NCBI GenBank assembly: GCA_052078155.1 | Contig: JBQJBP010000001.1 | Location: 930,001 to 994,000 of the forward strand | DNA: 64,000 bases | Direction: 5' to 3' | DNA from: CAXBMB01 sp052078155 | Lineage (GTDB): Bacteria; Pseudomonadota; Alphaproteobacteria; Kiloniellales; DSM-21159 | Shown: positions 1 through 8,290 of the stretch, one piece after another | Layout of the letters: each line of letters starts with the position of its first letter | Numbering within the stretch: position 1 is the stretch's first letter | Notes under the pieces: generated by a model | Database searches by the model: none | Seen by the model: only the letters and a program-made list of their open reading frames with translations | What the model was told of the DNA's origin: nothing | Made by a program: the position numbers and the translations under genes

Positions 1-37
1 TCTTAGAGAATTCAGGTAAAGGTCTGATTTTGTTTAT

Positions 38-1573
38 TTATTGACTGTAAGACGGAAGAATTTCAGTCACCGGATCCAGGAACGCACCATCACGGATCAA
101 GGCTTTGACGGCCGCAATATCCGGGGCGAAGTAGCGGTCTTGGTCATAACGATCCGCCACCGCCCGGACCTTGTCCCAATGGGCTTCAAGAACATCGGAA
201 CTCCTTAGGGGACGATGAAACTCCATGCCCTGGCAGGCCGCCAGCAACTCAATCGCCACGATGCCTGCCGCGTTATCCCCCATGTCCAGCAATCGCCGCG
301 CCCCGTGCGTTGCCATGGAAACATGGTCTTCCTGGTTGGCTGAGGTGGGCAGAGAATCCACCACCGTCGGCATGGAGCGCTGCTTGTTTTCACTGGCCAG
401 GGCCGCAGCCGTACAATGCGCAATCATAAAGCCGGAGTTGACGCCCGGTTTCTCCACCAGAAAGGCGGGCAGGTTGGAGATGGAGGTGTCGATCAGCATG
501 GCCACCCGACGCTCCGAAATGGCGCCGATCTCCGCAATGGCCACAGCCAGTGCATCGGCTGCCAGACCAACGGGCTCGGCGTGGAAGTTGCCACCGGACA
601 GAACCTCTCCCTGTTCTGGAAAAATCAGCGGGTTATCTGAAACGGCATTGGCCTCCACCGCCAAACGCCGGGCGCAATCACGCAGGGAATCCAGGCAGGC
701 CCCCATGACCTGGGGCTGACAGCGCAGGCTGTAGGGATCCTGTACCTTTTCGCAGTCTTCATGGGATTCACGAATGTCACTGCCTGCCAGCAGATCCCGG
801 TAGGTTTTGGCCGTGTCGATCTGGCCGGCATGGCCGCGCAGTTCATGAATACGGGGGTCAAAGGGCGTATCGGTGCCCTTGGCGGCATCAACAGACAAAG
901 CTCCGGCCACCATGGCCGCCGCAAACACCTTCTCAGCCCGGAAAAGACCAGCCAGGGCCAGACCGGTTGAGACCTGGGTGCCATTGAGCAGCGCCAGACC
1001 ATCTTTGGGCCCCAGGATCACCGGTGCCAGTCCGGCTGCGGCCAGACCTTCTGCAGAAGGCAGGAGCTTGCCGTCGACGCGCACCTCGCCCAGCCCGATC
1101 ACGGACAGGGAGAGATGGGCCAGAGGAGCCAGATCGCCCGACGCCCCGACAGATCCCTGCCCCGGAATGGCCGGATAGATGCCGCGGTTAAACATCTCGA
1201 CCAGCAGCTCAATGACTTCCCGTCGAATGCCACTGTGCCCGCGGGCCAGAGAATTGATCTTCAACGCCATGATCAGACGCACGATCCGATCATCCAGCAA
1301 CTCCCCGGTTCCGGCGGCGTGGGACACCACCAGGTTCCGTTGCAGTTCTTCCAGCTGGTGGTCGGGAATGGCGGTCTGAGCCAGACGACCAAAGCCCGTG
1401 TTGATGCCGTAGACGGTCTGTCCAGTGGCCACGATATCGCGAATGGTTTTTACCGCTGCTTCCACCCCGGGCCAGCAAGACGGATCCAGGGAAATGCCAG
1501 CCCCTTCACGATAGATCTTGCGGAGCTGTGCCAGGGAGACCTTCCCTGCCGTCAGCATCAAGTTCTCTGCCAT
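38..1573 (-). CDS. hutH: Histidine ammonia-lyase
   Basis: Deaminates L-histidine to trans-urocanate, the first step of histidine catabolism in the cytoplasm. The 511-residue protein has the usual family length. The Ala-Ser-Gly triad that cyclises to the MIO electrophile is at residues 144-146, inside GSVGASGDLAPL. The GINTGFG stretch near residue 57 is also typical of the aromatic ammonia-lyase fold. It lies 84 bp downstream of hutI on the same strand, so the two are probably co-transcribed. hutU and hutG are not in the window and may lie beyond the left edge, since transcription runs that way. Confidence 0.97.
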   Translation of the reverse strand: MAENLMLTAGKVSLAQLRKIYREGAGISLDPSCWPGVEAAVKTIRDIVATGQTVYGINTGFGRLAQTAIPDHQLEELQRNLVVSHAAGTGELLDDRIVRLIMALKINSLARGHSGIRREVIELLVEMFNRGIYPAIPGQGSVGASGDLAPLAHLSLSVIGLGEVRVDGKLLPSAEGLAAAGLAPVILGPKDGLALLNGTQVSTGLALAGLFRAEKVFAAAMVAGALSVDAAKGTDTPFDPRIHELRGHAGQIDTAKTYRDLLAGSDIRESHEDCEKVQDPYSLRCQPQVMGACLDSLRDCARRLAVEANAVSDNPLIFPEQGEVLSGGNFHAEPVGLAADALAVAIAEIGAISERRVAMLIDTSISNLPAFLVEKPGVNSGFMIAHCTAAALASENKQRSMPTVVDSLPTSANQEDHVSMATHGARRLLDMGDNAAGIVAIELLAACQGMEFHRPLRSSDVLEAHWDKVRAVADRYDQDRYFAPDIAAVKALIRDGAFLDPVTEILPSYSQ

Positions 1574-1657
1574 GTCTTTTACCCTCTGTGTCGCAAGACC
1601 GTCGGTGACGCTGTCTTGCCTCTTCGTTCCAGTGACTAAAATCTTGTTTTCAGACCC

Positions 1658-2914
1658 TTATCGCTGGTCTGTAATCTCACCTGCCAGAACCCGCTGCAGC
1701 AGGGGGTTGTCCCCAATGCGATAGGACAGTTCTGCGGGTTCATGGATGGCCCAGAGCGCCAGATCCGCCCGCTTGCCGGTTTCCAGCGTTCCTCTGTCCC
1801 CCGCCAGGCCCAGGGCTGCTGCGCCATTACGGGTGACACCCGCCAGGGCTTCTTCCGGGGTCATGCGGAACAGGGTGCAGGCCATGTTCAGCATCAAAAG
1901 CAGGGAGGTAACCGGCGAAGATCCGGGGTTGCTGTCCGTTGCCAGGGCGATTGGGACCCCGGCTGCCCGCAGCGCCTCCAGAGGTGGCAACTTGCTTTCT
2001 CTCAGGAAGTAAAAGGCGCCCGGCAAAAGGACGGCTACCGTTCCGGAAGCTGCCATGGCCTCCACGCCATCCTGCTGCAGATACTCAAGATGATCAGCAG
2101 ACAATGCCCCGTAATCGGCAGCCAGCACGGTGCCTTTCAGGTCACTCAGTTGTTCCGCGTGCAGTTTGACAGGCAGGTTTAGCGACCTGGCGACCTCAAA
2201 AACCTGCCGGGTTTCCTCAACGGAAAAGCCGATGCCTTCACAAAAGGCATCCACGGCAACCACCAAACCTTCTTCGGCAGCCTTGGGAAGCGATTGCTGG
2301 CAGACAAGGTCAATGTAACCCTGGCTGTCTCCTTCAAACTCCGGTGGCAGCGCGTGGGCACCGAGGAAGGTCGTCTGCAGGCTAACCGGCAGGGCGAACC
2401 CCAGCTCCCGTGCCACCCGCAGCATCTTCAGTTCCGTATCCACATCCAGACCATACCCGGATTTTACCTCCAGAGTGGTCACCCCTTCGGACATCAAGCG
2501 TTCCGCCCGCTCAGCAGCCGTCACAAAGAGTTCTTCTTCTGATGCGGCCCGCGTGGCTTTAACGGTCGACCGGATGCCGCCCCCGGCCCGGGCGATCTCC
2601 TCATAGGTGGCCCCCTCTAGCCGAAGCTCAAACTCCCGCGCCCGGCTGCCACCGTAGACAATGTGCGTATGACAATCGACCAGTCCGGGGGTCATCCAGG
2701 CACTGCGACCGCCGGCCAGTTCTTCACCGTCAATGACCTCCGCGGCCAGTTCCTCGGGCTGTCCTGGCAGATCAGAACGCTTTCCAAGCCAGGCAATCCT
2801 GCCGTCTTTTGTGGCCAGGGCTGCATTTTTAATCGCGCCATAGCTTTCCTGCCCGGCCACCATGGTTGCCAAAGAGACATTGACCCAAAGCCGATCCCAT
2901 TTGTGCCCTGACAT
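1658..2914 (-). CDS. hutI: Imidazolonepropionase
   Basis: Hydrolyses 4-imidazolone-5-propanoate to N-formimino-L-glutamate, the third step of the hut pathway. The 418-residue amidohydrolase carries the metal-binding DCHTH motif with histidines at residues 82 and 84, followed by IVYGGS, which is typical of HutI. The start is well supported: GGGAGG lies six bases upstream of the ATG. It is the first gene of a leftward hutI-hutH unit and is divergent from hutF, with about 250 bp between the two starts that hold a HutC-like operator. Confidence 0.97.
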   Translation of the reverse strand: MSGHKWDRLWVNVSLATMVAGQESYGAIKNAALATKDGRIAWLGKRSDLPGQPEELAAEVIDGEELAGGRSAWMTPGLVDCHTHIVYGGSRAREFELRLEGATYEEIARAGGGIRSTVKATRAASEEELFVTAAERAERLMSEGVTTLEVKSGYGLDVDTELKMLRVARELGFALPVSLQTTFLGAHALPPEFEGDSQGYIDLVCQQSLPKAAEEGLVVAVDAFCEGIGFSVEETRQVFEVARSLNLPVKLHAEQLSDLKGTVLAADYGALSADHLEYLQQDGVEAMAASGTVAVLLPGAFYFLRESKLPPLEALRAAGVPIALATDSNPGSSPVTSLLLMLNMACTLFRMTPEEALAGVTRNGAAALGLAGDRGTLETGKRADLALWAIHEPAELSYRIGDNPLLQRVLAGEITDQR

Positions 2915-3125
2915 CTCATACCTCCCGATTTAGGACTTACTTTCGCATTGCCTGCTTGGCTCTCCTGACCTCTTTTTTCTGCTCCAGACCGGGTTTTCGG
3001 CTTTCTTAAGCAGCAAAAACCCACTCCCATTGCTCAATGGCGCCTTCAGAAAGCACCTATTGTTCAGGTCGCGCAGATGAAAAACCGGTCAGAAGGTCAG
3101 CACAGCTTGTCGCCGTTCCTTTCAA

Positions 3126-3139
3126 CTTGTATATACAGG
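3126..3139. promoter_or_regulatory. Candidate HutC operator between hutI and hutF
   Basis: TGTATATACA at 3128-3137 is a perfect palindrome of the form TGTA-N2-TACA, the core known for HutC, the GntR-family repressor that responds to urocanate. It lies 27 bp upstream of the hutF start in the hutI-hutF divergent region. No hutC gene is visible in the window, so the regulator is inferred from the site and the flanking genes. Confidence 0.6.
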
Positions 3140-3164
3140 TATAGGCTTTTGAGGAACCCCGTCA

Positions 3165-4571
3165 ATGAAGAAGCTGCTTTTAGAATGCGCCCGACTGCCT
3201 GATGGCTGGCACAACGACGTGCTGATAACCCTGGATGACAGCGGAAAGATCACGGATGTAACGCCTGAGGCTGATGGAGAGACCCAGGCGGCAGAGGACC
3301 TGGAGAAGATCTCCGGCGCTTGTCTGCCCGGCGTCGGAAACCTGCATTCCCATGCTTTTCAGCGGGCCATGACGGGCTTGGCCGAAGTGGCCGGCCCCAG
3401 TGGCGACTCCTTCTGGACCTGGCGCAAAGTGATGTATGGCTTTCTGGCCAAAATCACCCCGGATGACCTCGAAGCCATTGCAGCCCAGCTTTATCTGGAA
3501 AATCTGAAAGCCGGGTACACCGGCATGACGGAGTTCCACTATCTGCACCACGCCCCGGATGGACAGCCCTATGACGATCTGGCGGAAATGTCAGAGCGCA
3601 TTCTGGCAGCAGCGGCCCAGACAGGCCTGGCCCTGACCCACCTGCCCGTTTTGTACAACCACAGTGGTTTTGGCGGCACCGCGGGCAGTGAAGGTCAACG
3701 GCGGTTTCTCAATGATGGCGACAGGTTTCTAACCCTCTTGCAAACGCTCAACGACCGTCACGGTGGCTCGGCCAACGTCAATCTGGGCATTGCGCCCCAC
3801 TCTTTGCGGGCGGTTACGCCCGATCTGCTGGACGAGGTTCTGACAGGTCTGGACGGATTCCTGCCGGGTTGCCCCCTGCACATTCATATTGCGGAACAGA
3901 CCAAGGAGGTGGAGGACTGCCTGGCCTGGTCCGGCAAGCGGCCCGTGCAATGGCTGCTGGATCATCAGGCAGCCAAAGGACAACCCTTGGATTCCCGCTG
4001 GTGCCTGATTCACGCGACCCACCTGACAGAACAGGAAACAACCGACCTGGCCCATAGCGGCGCCATTGCTGGTCTCTGTCCCACAACGGAGGCCAATCTG
4101 GGTGACGGACTGTTCCCGATTGAGGATTATCTGGCCCAGGGCGGCGCTTTTGGTGTCGGTTCTGACAGCCACATTTCCGTCGATCTGACAGAAGAACTGC
4201 GGCTTCTGGAAAACGGACCCCGCCTGACCAAACGGGGACGCAACCTTCTGGCAGGCGGCGAAGGCCAGTCGACAGGCGCGCGCCTCTACACTGCTGCTGC
4301 GGCCGGCAGCGCTGCAGCTCTGGGGCGCCCCTCTGGTGAAATTTCCAAAGGCAATCTGGCCGACCTTCTGGTCCTGAACAGGCAGGACCCGGCCCTGATC
4401 GCTCGCCAGGATGATCACATTCTGGACAGCTGGATTTTCTTCAACGGGCCCGGCAGTCCCGTTTCAAAGGTCTTTGTGGCCGGACAGGAAGTGATCACCG
4501 ATGGACATCACAAAGACGAAGAGGCCATTACGCAGCGCTACCTCGAAACGCTCACTCGGCTGATGACCTGA
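3165..4571 (+). CDS. hutF: Formimidoylglutamate deiminase
   Basis: Converts N-formimino-L-glutamate to N-formyl-L-glutamate and ammonia, the branch that avoids formamide release and needs a formylglutamate amidohydrolase (HutG) downstream. The 468-residue protein is an amidohydrolase-superfamily member with the metal-binding LHSH motif (histidines 61 and 63) followed by AFQRAM, a HutF signature. Further conserved blocks are HIHIAEQ and VGSDSH. GAGGA lies just upstream of the ATG. It is divergent from hutI and probably shares its regulation through the palindrome at 3128-3137. Its presence shows that this organism uses the five-step route for histidine. Confidence 0.95.
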   Translation: MKKLLLECARLPDGWHNDVLITLDDSGKITDVTPEADGETQAAEDLEKISGACLPGVGNLHSHAFQRAMTGLAEVAGPSGDSFWTWRKVMYGFLAKITPDDLEAIAAQLYLENLKAGYTGMTEFHYLHHAPDGQPYDDLAEMSERILAAAAQTGLALTHLPVLYNHSGFGGTAGSEGQRRFLNDGDRFLTLLQTLNDRHGGSANVNLGIAPHSLRAVTPDLLDEVLTGLDGFLPGCPLHIHIAEQTKEVEDCLAWSGKRPVQWLLDHQAAKGQPLDSRWCLIHATHLTEQETTDLAHSGAIAGLCPTTEANLGDGLFPIEDYLAQGGAFGVGSDSHISVDLTEELRLLENGPRLTKRGRNLLAGGEGQSTGARLYTAAAAGSAAALGRPSGEISKGNLADLLVLNRQDPALIARQDDHILDSWIFFNGPGSPVSKVFVAGQEVITDGHHKDEEAITQRYLETLTRLMT

Positions 4572-4747
4572 CGGCCTTCAAAGCTCAGGGGACACGAACC
4601 CGGATCAGAGAGTTTGGTGAGACAGATTCCAAATCCTCCTGCTCCGGTTTCAGAAAATCGGGGCAATGTTCCTACAAAAGGCCGGAAGACAATGTTAAGC
4701 AGTTGGGCAGCATAGTTACGTTTCCCCTCAGCCAAACAGAGTCTTGA

Positions 4748-6430
4748 ATGTCCAACAGTGCCTTTTCAGCAGCCGACCTTAGCAATGCCGCCATCGAAGC
4801 ACTGCTCAATCAGGGCAAAATCGATCAAGTAGCCGAGCGCTGCGAAGCCCGACTGCAAGCTGGACCGAATGATCCGGCCGCTTGGTTCTATCTTGCTCAT
4901 GTTTGCATGAAACAAGGGGATATTCAGTCTGCCATTCAGTTTCTCAATTCCTGTTTGGAATTAGATTCAAGGAATGTCGCGGCTTTACGAACCAAAGCAG
5001 AGATTGCTTCGGCTCTTGGTGATGACCAACTGCTGCAAGGCGCTCTCAACGACTTGTTTAAACACTATAAAAACGATCCGGTAGGCCTCAACCTCCTGGG
5101 CTTAATGTACAAGCGAAAAGGCGAACTTGTATTTGCCAGAAACACCTTCTCCATCTGCTGCCGGGATCACCCAAACTATGTACCGCCTTGGGTAAACCTT
5201 GCCCGCTGCCATCAAAATCTGGGTGAGTGGGATAAGGCAATGGGCGCCTACAACAAGGCACTTACCCTAAGTCCCGGAAACAGCGTTGCCATCTCAGAAC
5301 GGGCCAGTTTGTTGGATGAATTGGGACGGTCTGATGAAGCCCTGGGCATTCTGAAAGAACAGGTTGAGAGAAACCCCGCCTCGATTTCAGTAGCGATCAG
5401 CTACATCAACATTGCCGTGCGGCAAAAAAAGGCAGATGAAGCTCTACCAGCGTTAGAGAGACTCACTCAGAAACCCTTAAAGGGCAGAAATGACAGGCTA
5501 ATAGTCGGTTTTGCCGGTGCCCAACTGCATGACAGCCTGGGCAACTATGACAAAGCCTTTGAGTTTCTGAACACTGCCCTGTCCAACTCAAACCGGCCTT
5601 ATGATCCGGGCCTGTCTGAAGCAGTATCGGCTTCCATTTCCTCCAACTTTCCCAAACCCGTCGCTGTCACCGCGCCGGAAGACGACAAAAAAAGACCGAC
5701 CCCCATCTTTGTGGTCGGCATGCCCCGCAGTGGCACCTCCCTGACCGAACAACTGCTGGGGCGCTCTGACCAGGTCCGCAAAGGCGGGGAGCGGCGTGAA
5801 CTGGGACTGGCGGCCTATCACCTGGGGCTGATGAACCAGGAAGGCCTCTATCTGAAATCAGCAGACCTGTCAGAACAGGACGTTCGCAAGGGCCGCGATA
5901 TCTACTTTGAGAACCTGTCAGAAGACCAAAAGGATCGTCCCTTCCTGGTAGACAAACTGCCCAGCAACATCTTCAACCTGGGGCTCGCCCGGCAGCTTTT
6001 CCCAGATGCCAAACTGATCCTGTGCAAACGCGATCCCCGGGATGTCTCCCTTTCCTGCCTGATGCAAAATTTCAGTGAAGGGGCTGCCTTTTCTTTCGAT
6101 CAGGAAGCCATGGGCCACTACTACGGCTGTTATCAAAGGCTGGAAGACCACTGGCGCAGCTACTTTGGGGAGCAGCTTTATGTGCTGGATTACGCCAATC
6201 TTGTCAGTGACCTGGAAAGCGAATTGCCCAGGGTTTTCGCGCACTGCGGTCTGGAGGTTGACGACAGCATGCTGAGCCGCGAAGGCAGCAAGGACAAAGT
6301 GGCCACCGCCAGTTATCACCAGACCCGACAGGCCATCTACCAAAGCTCGGTAGAACGCTGGCGGCCCTACGAAGAACACCTGGGCCCTCTGATTTCTGCT
6401 CTCGAAAAAGCGGGCGTGCCCCTGCCCTGA
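4748..6430 (+). CDS. TPR-repeat sulfotransferase family protein
   Basis: This 560-residue protein joins two parts. Residues about 10-290 form tetratricopeptide-like helical repeats (for example the block ending AMGAYNKALTLSPGNSVA). From about residue 318 comes a sulfotransferase domain: the PAPS 5'-phosphosulfate loop VGMPRSGTSLTEQLL and, further on, KRDPRDVSLSC, the 3'-phosphate-binding block. No signal peptide is visible, so it is probably cytoplasmic. The acceptor is unknown; in related TPR-sulfotransferases it may be a protein or glycan. The first half appears richer in A and T than the second. It stands alone, with no sulfate activation or glycan genes beside it. Confidence 0.8.
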   Translation: MSNSAFSAADLSNAAIEALLNQGKIDQVAERCEARLQAGPNDPAAWFYLAHVCMKQGDIQSAIQFLNSCLELDSRNVAALRTKAEIASALGDDQLLQGALNDLFKHYKNDPVGLNLLGLMYKRKGELVFARNTFSICCRDHPNYVPPWVNLARCHQNLGEWDKAMGAYNKALTLSPGNSVAISERASLLDELGRSDEALGILKEQVERNPASISVAISYINIAVRQKKADEALPALERLTQKPLKGRNDRLIVGFAGAQLHDSLGNYDKAFEFLNTALSNSNRPYDPGLSEAVSASISSNFPKPVAVTAPEDDKKRPTPIFVVGMPRSGTSLTEQLLGRSDQVRKGGERRELGLAAYHLGLMNQEGLYLKSADLSEQDVRKGRDIYFENLSEDQKDRPFLVDKLPSNIFNLGLARQLFPDAKLILCKRDPRDVSLSCLMQNFSEGAAFSFDQEAMGHYYGCYQRLEDHWRSYFGEQLYVLDYANLVSDLESELPRVFAHCGLEVDDSMLSREGSKDKVATASYHQTRQAIYQSSVERWRPYEEHLGPLISALEKAGVPLP

Positions 6431-6588
6431 CGCTCCCCCCTGTCTGAAGTCCCTCCTGACCTGCCCCACCGCCAGCCTGACGTCCTCTGGGGGCTGTCAT
6501 CGCTGGTCTGGCGTTCGACCCTCCGGATTGCCTGGGAGAGGTCATGTTGGTCCGGGGATGCAAGCAGGTCCTTTAAGACGACAAAGAG

Positions 6589-6619
6589 AAAGGGGAGCGT
6601 CCCGTGAACGCTCCCCTTT
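6589..6619. terminator. Bidirectional rho-independent terminator
   Basis: A perfect 12-bp stem, AAAGGGGAGCGT paired with ACGCTCCCCTTT around a seven-base loop, lies between the convergent sulfotransferase and flagellar rod-like genes. The flanks are only moderately T-rich, but the stem is strong in both directions. Confidence 0.75.
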
Positions 6620-6706
6620 CGGGTCTTAGGTAATGCCCCTACCATCGACCAACTCGGAGCCTGCGCGTTTTTCCGCACTGGCCTGTTCTTTTGTTCCGAC
6701 CTGCCG

Positions 6707-7219
6707 TCAGGTGGTGATGTCGAGGGCTTCCCCGATCATCTCCTGCGTGGTTTTGATCACCTGCACATTGGCTCCATAAGCCGCCTGCGCGCGGATCATG
6801 GTGGTGAACTCACCTTCCAGATCAACGGCGCTGGCAAAGAGAGAGCCCTCCGCAAAGCCTGTTTCCTCCGACACTGCCACGTCAAAATCTTCAGCAAGAA
6901 ACTCCTGCTCGTTCTGACGATTCTGCTGGCTGGCCTGACGACCACCGACCTGCTGCACCAAAGGCTGAGCCGCAATCTGCACTTCCGCACGCACACCGCC
7001 GCCCTGCTGGGATACCTGATCCACCCGCAGAGGCACAAAGCTCTCGGGTTGGCTCATTCCAGGCGCTGTCGGCGGCTGCACAGTTGGGACGGCCGCCACG
7101 TTATGCGCTGTCACTGCCACACGGCGCGTCGCCGCCTGGGCTCCTGACACTGCGTTGCTAAGTGGCGAAATCATGGCTCTACTCACATTAACCTGCACCA
7201 TAGTTATGCGCAGAGCCAT
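6707..7219 (-). CDS. Flagellar basal-body rod/hook C-terminal domain protein
   Basis: A 170-residue protein whose ends resemble the axial flagellar rod and hook family. The N-terminal part (ISPLSNAVSGAQAATRRVAV) resembles the rod N-terminal helix. The C-terminal part (LEGEFTTMIRAQAAYGANVQ followed by KTTQEMIGEALDI) matches the FlgE/F/G C-terminal coiled region. The middle is Gln-rich and variable. It probably forms or caps part of the axial structure, or is a divergent paralogue. The start is uncertain: the ATGs at residues 1, 7 and 16 all lack a clear ribosome binding site, and residue 16 (7174) aligns best with the family. A CtrA-like box lies 49-63 bp upstream of the first ATG. Confidence 0.75.
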   Translation of the reverse strand: MALRITMVQVNVSRAMISPLSNAVSGAQAATRRVAVTAHNVAAVPTVQPPTAPGMSQPESFVPLRVDQVSQQGGGVRAEVQIAAQPLVQQVGGRQASQQNRQNEQEFLAEDFDVAVSEETGFAEGSLFASAVDLEGEFTTMIRAQAAYGANVQVIKTTQEMIGEALDITT

Positions 7220-7654
7220 TGAATTGCAAATAAAGGTTTTTAGCCAAAATTTACCTAAAATTTTACCTAAATACGTATTTAATCAAACGCTTATCGGGTC
7301 CCCGGTTTTCGCCACCGACAAGCTGTTCGTTAACCGTCATGGTTAACAGGGCCTCAATAAGTAAAAGAAAGGCCCAAGCAGACCGACGTGACGTCGTTCC
7401 GCGGACAAACAGGAGATAGAAAACTATTTATTTCAGAAGCTTAGCGATTTTTTTCCGCCTCTTAAGCCAAAGAAAAACCTCCGGAATCGTCCCAACCTGC
7501 TCTGGGAAAACAACCCAGCTGTGCAGACTTTGCGGCTTTGAAAAATGGCAGGAGCGTGGCAAAAATATATATCGGTTTGGAATATATCACTTGAACCTAT
7601 CGGAACAGGCTATATCTAAGCTGCAATCATTCGTTTTCGTAAGGCTTTCTCGTC
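7220..7654. other. AT-rich divergent intergenic region with operator-like repeats
   Basis: No gene is seen here. The region holds two near-copies of TTTACCTAAA about 13 bp apart (7250-7271), a CtrA-like box at 7268-7282, and a perfect 7-bp inverted repeat GTTAACC-N5-GGTTAAC at 7329-7347. It also holds a small palindrome CGACGTGACGTCG at 7384-7396 and three copies of (A)TATATC at 7567-7573, 7582-7588 and 7611-7616, just upstream of padR. These are probably promoter and operator elements for the two divergent genes. Confidence 0.5.
7268..7282. promoter_or_regulatory. CtrA-like box upstream of the flagellar rod-like gene
   Basis: TAAA-TACGTAT-TTAA on the plus strand (TTAA-N7-TTTA on the gene's strand) matches seven of eight bases of the CtrA consensus TTAA-N7-TTAA. 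It lies about 50-60 bp upstream of the first ATG of the leftward gene. Confidence 0.45.
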
Positions 7655-8218
7655 GTGCAGGCTAAACTGCTTTGCCTCTCTGTTTTGCTGCAGGGTGCTG
7701 CCTCCGGGTATGAAATCAAAAAGACTCTGGAGAAGCCCCCTTTTGAGCACTTCCAGGACACCGGTTTCGGGTCCATTTACCCTGCCCTGACCAAACTGGC
7801 GGAAGAAGGCTTTGTGGAAGTGATGGAGATGGCGCAGGAAAAGCGCCCTGACAAAAAAGTCTACTCCCTGACCGATGCAGGGCACGCGCACTTCATGTCC
7901 GCACTGATGCGTCCGCCGGGACCTGACCGTTTTCGCTCAGACTTCATGTTTTTGGTCTACCACGGGGATTATCTGCCCCCTCACCATCTCCTAACGCTGA
8001 TCGATCAAAGATTGATGGATGCGCAAGCCAAACTGGAAGACCTCAGCAGCTGCGCGCAAAACAACCACAATCACCTCAAGGATTGGCTGCTGCACCATGG
8101 CATGAGCCACTACGACAACGAACGGCGCTCTCTGATTGAGTTGCGCAAAGCGGTCCTCGCGAGCACAGAACCGCCCCCACTCGACGCACCTATTCCCCAG
8201 GCTGCTGCATCAGACTGA
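7655..8218 (+). CDS. PadR-family transcriptional regulator
   Basis: A 187-residue regulator starting with GTG. The N-terminal winged helix has the PadR hallmark block: ASGYEIKKTLE followed by FGSIYPALTKLAEEGFVE and KVYSLTDAGHAHF. The C-terminal half is helical, as in PadR proteins that dimerise through this part. It lies 72 bp upstream of an RND efflux pair on the same strand, so it probably represses that operon and its own promoter until a phenolic or other toxic ligand is present; the ligand cannot be read from sequence. Three TATATC repeats just upstream are candidate binding sites. Confidence 0.85.
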   Translation: MQAKLLCLSVLLQGAASGYEIKKTLEKPPFEHFQDTGFGSIYPALTKLAEEGFVEVMEMAQEKRPDKKVYSLTDAGHAHFMSALMRPPGPDRFRSDFMFLVYHGDYLPPHHLLTLIDQRLMDAQAKLEDLSSCAQNNHNHLKDWLLHHGMSHYDNERRSLIELRKAVLASTEPPPLDAPIPQAAASD

Positions 8219-8290
8219 TGCGCAGCACGAGATACGCCCCCCTATGATGCCCGTCAGAGAGCTGGCGGTTACAAGACCAGGAAGCCTTCG

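Noticed and set aside
1633..1660. A possible relic of the intergenic repeat next to the hutI stop codon (CTAAAATCTTG)
   Set aside because: Only about 12 of 16 terminal bases match and there is no second terminus or inner arm.
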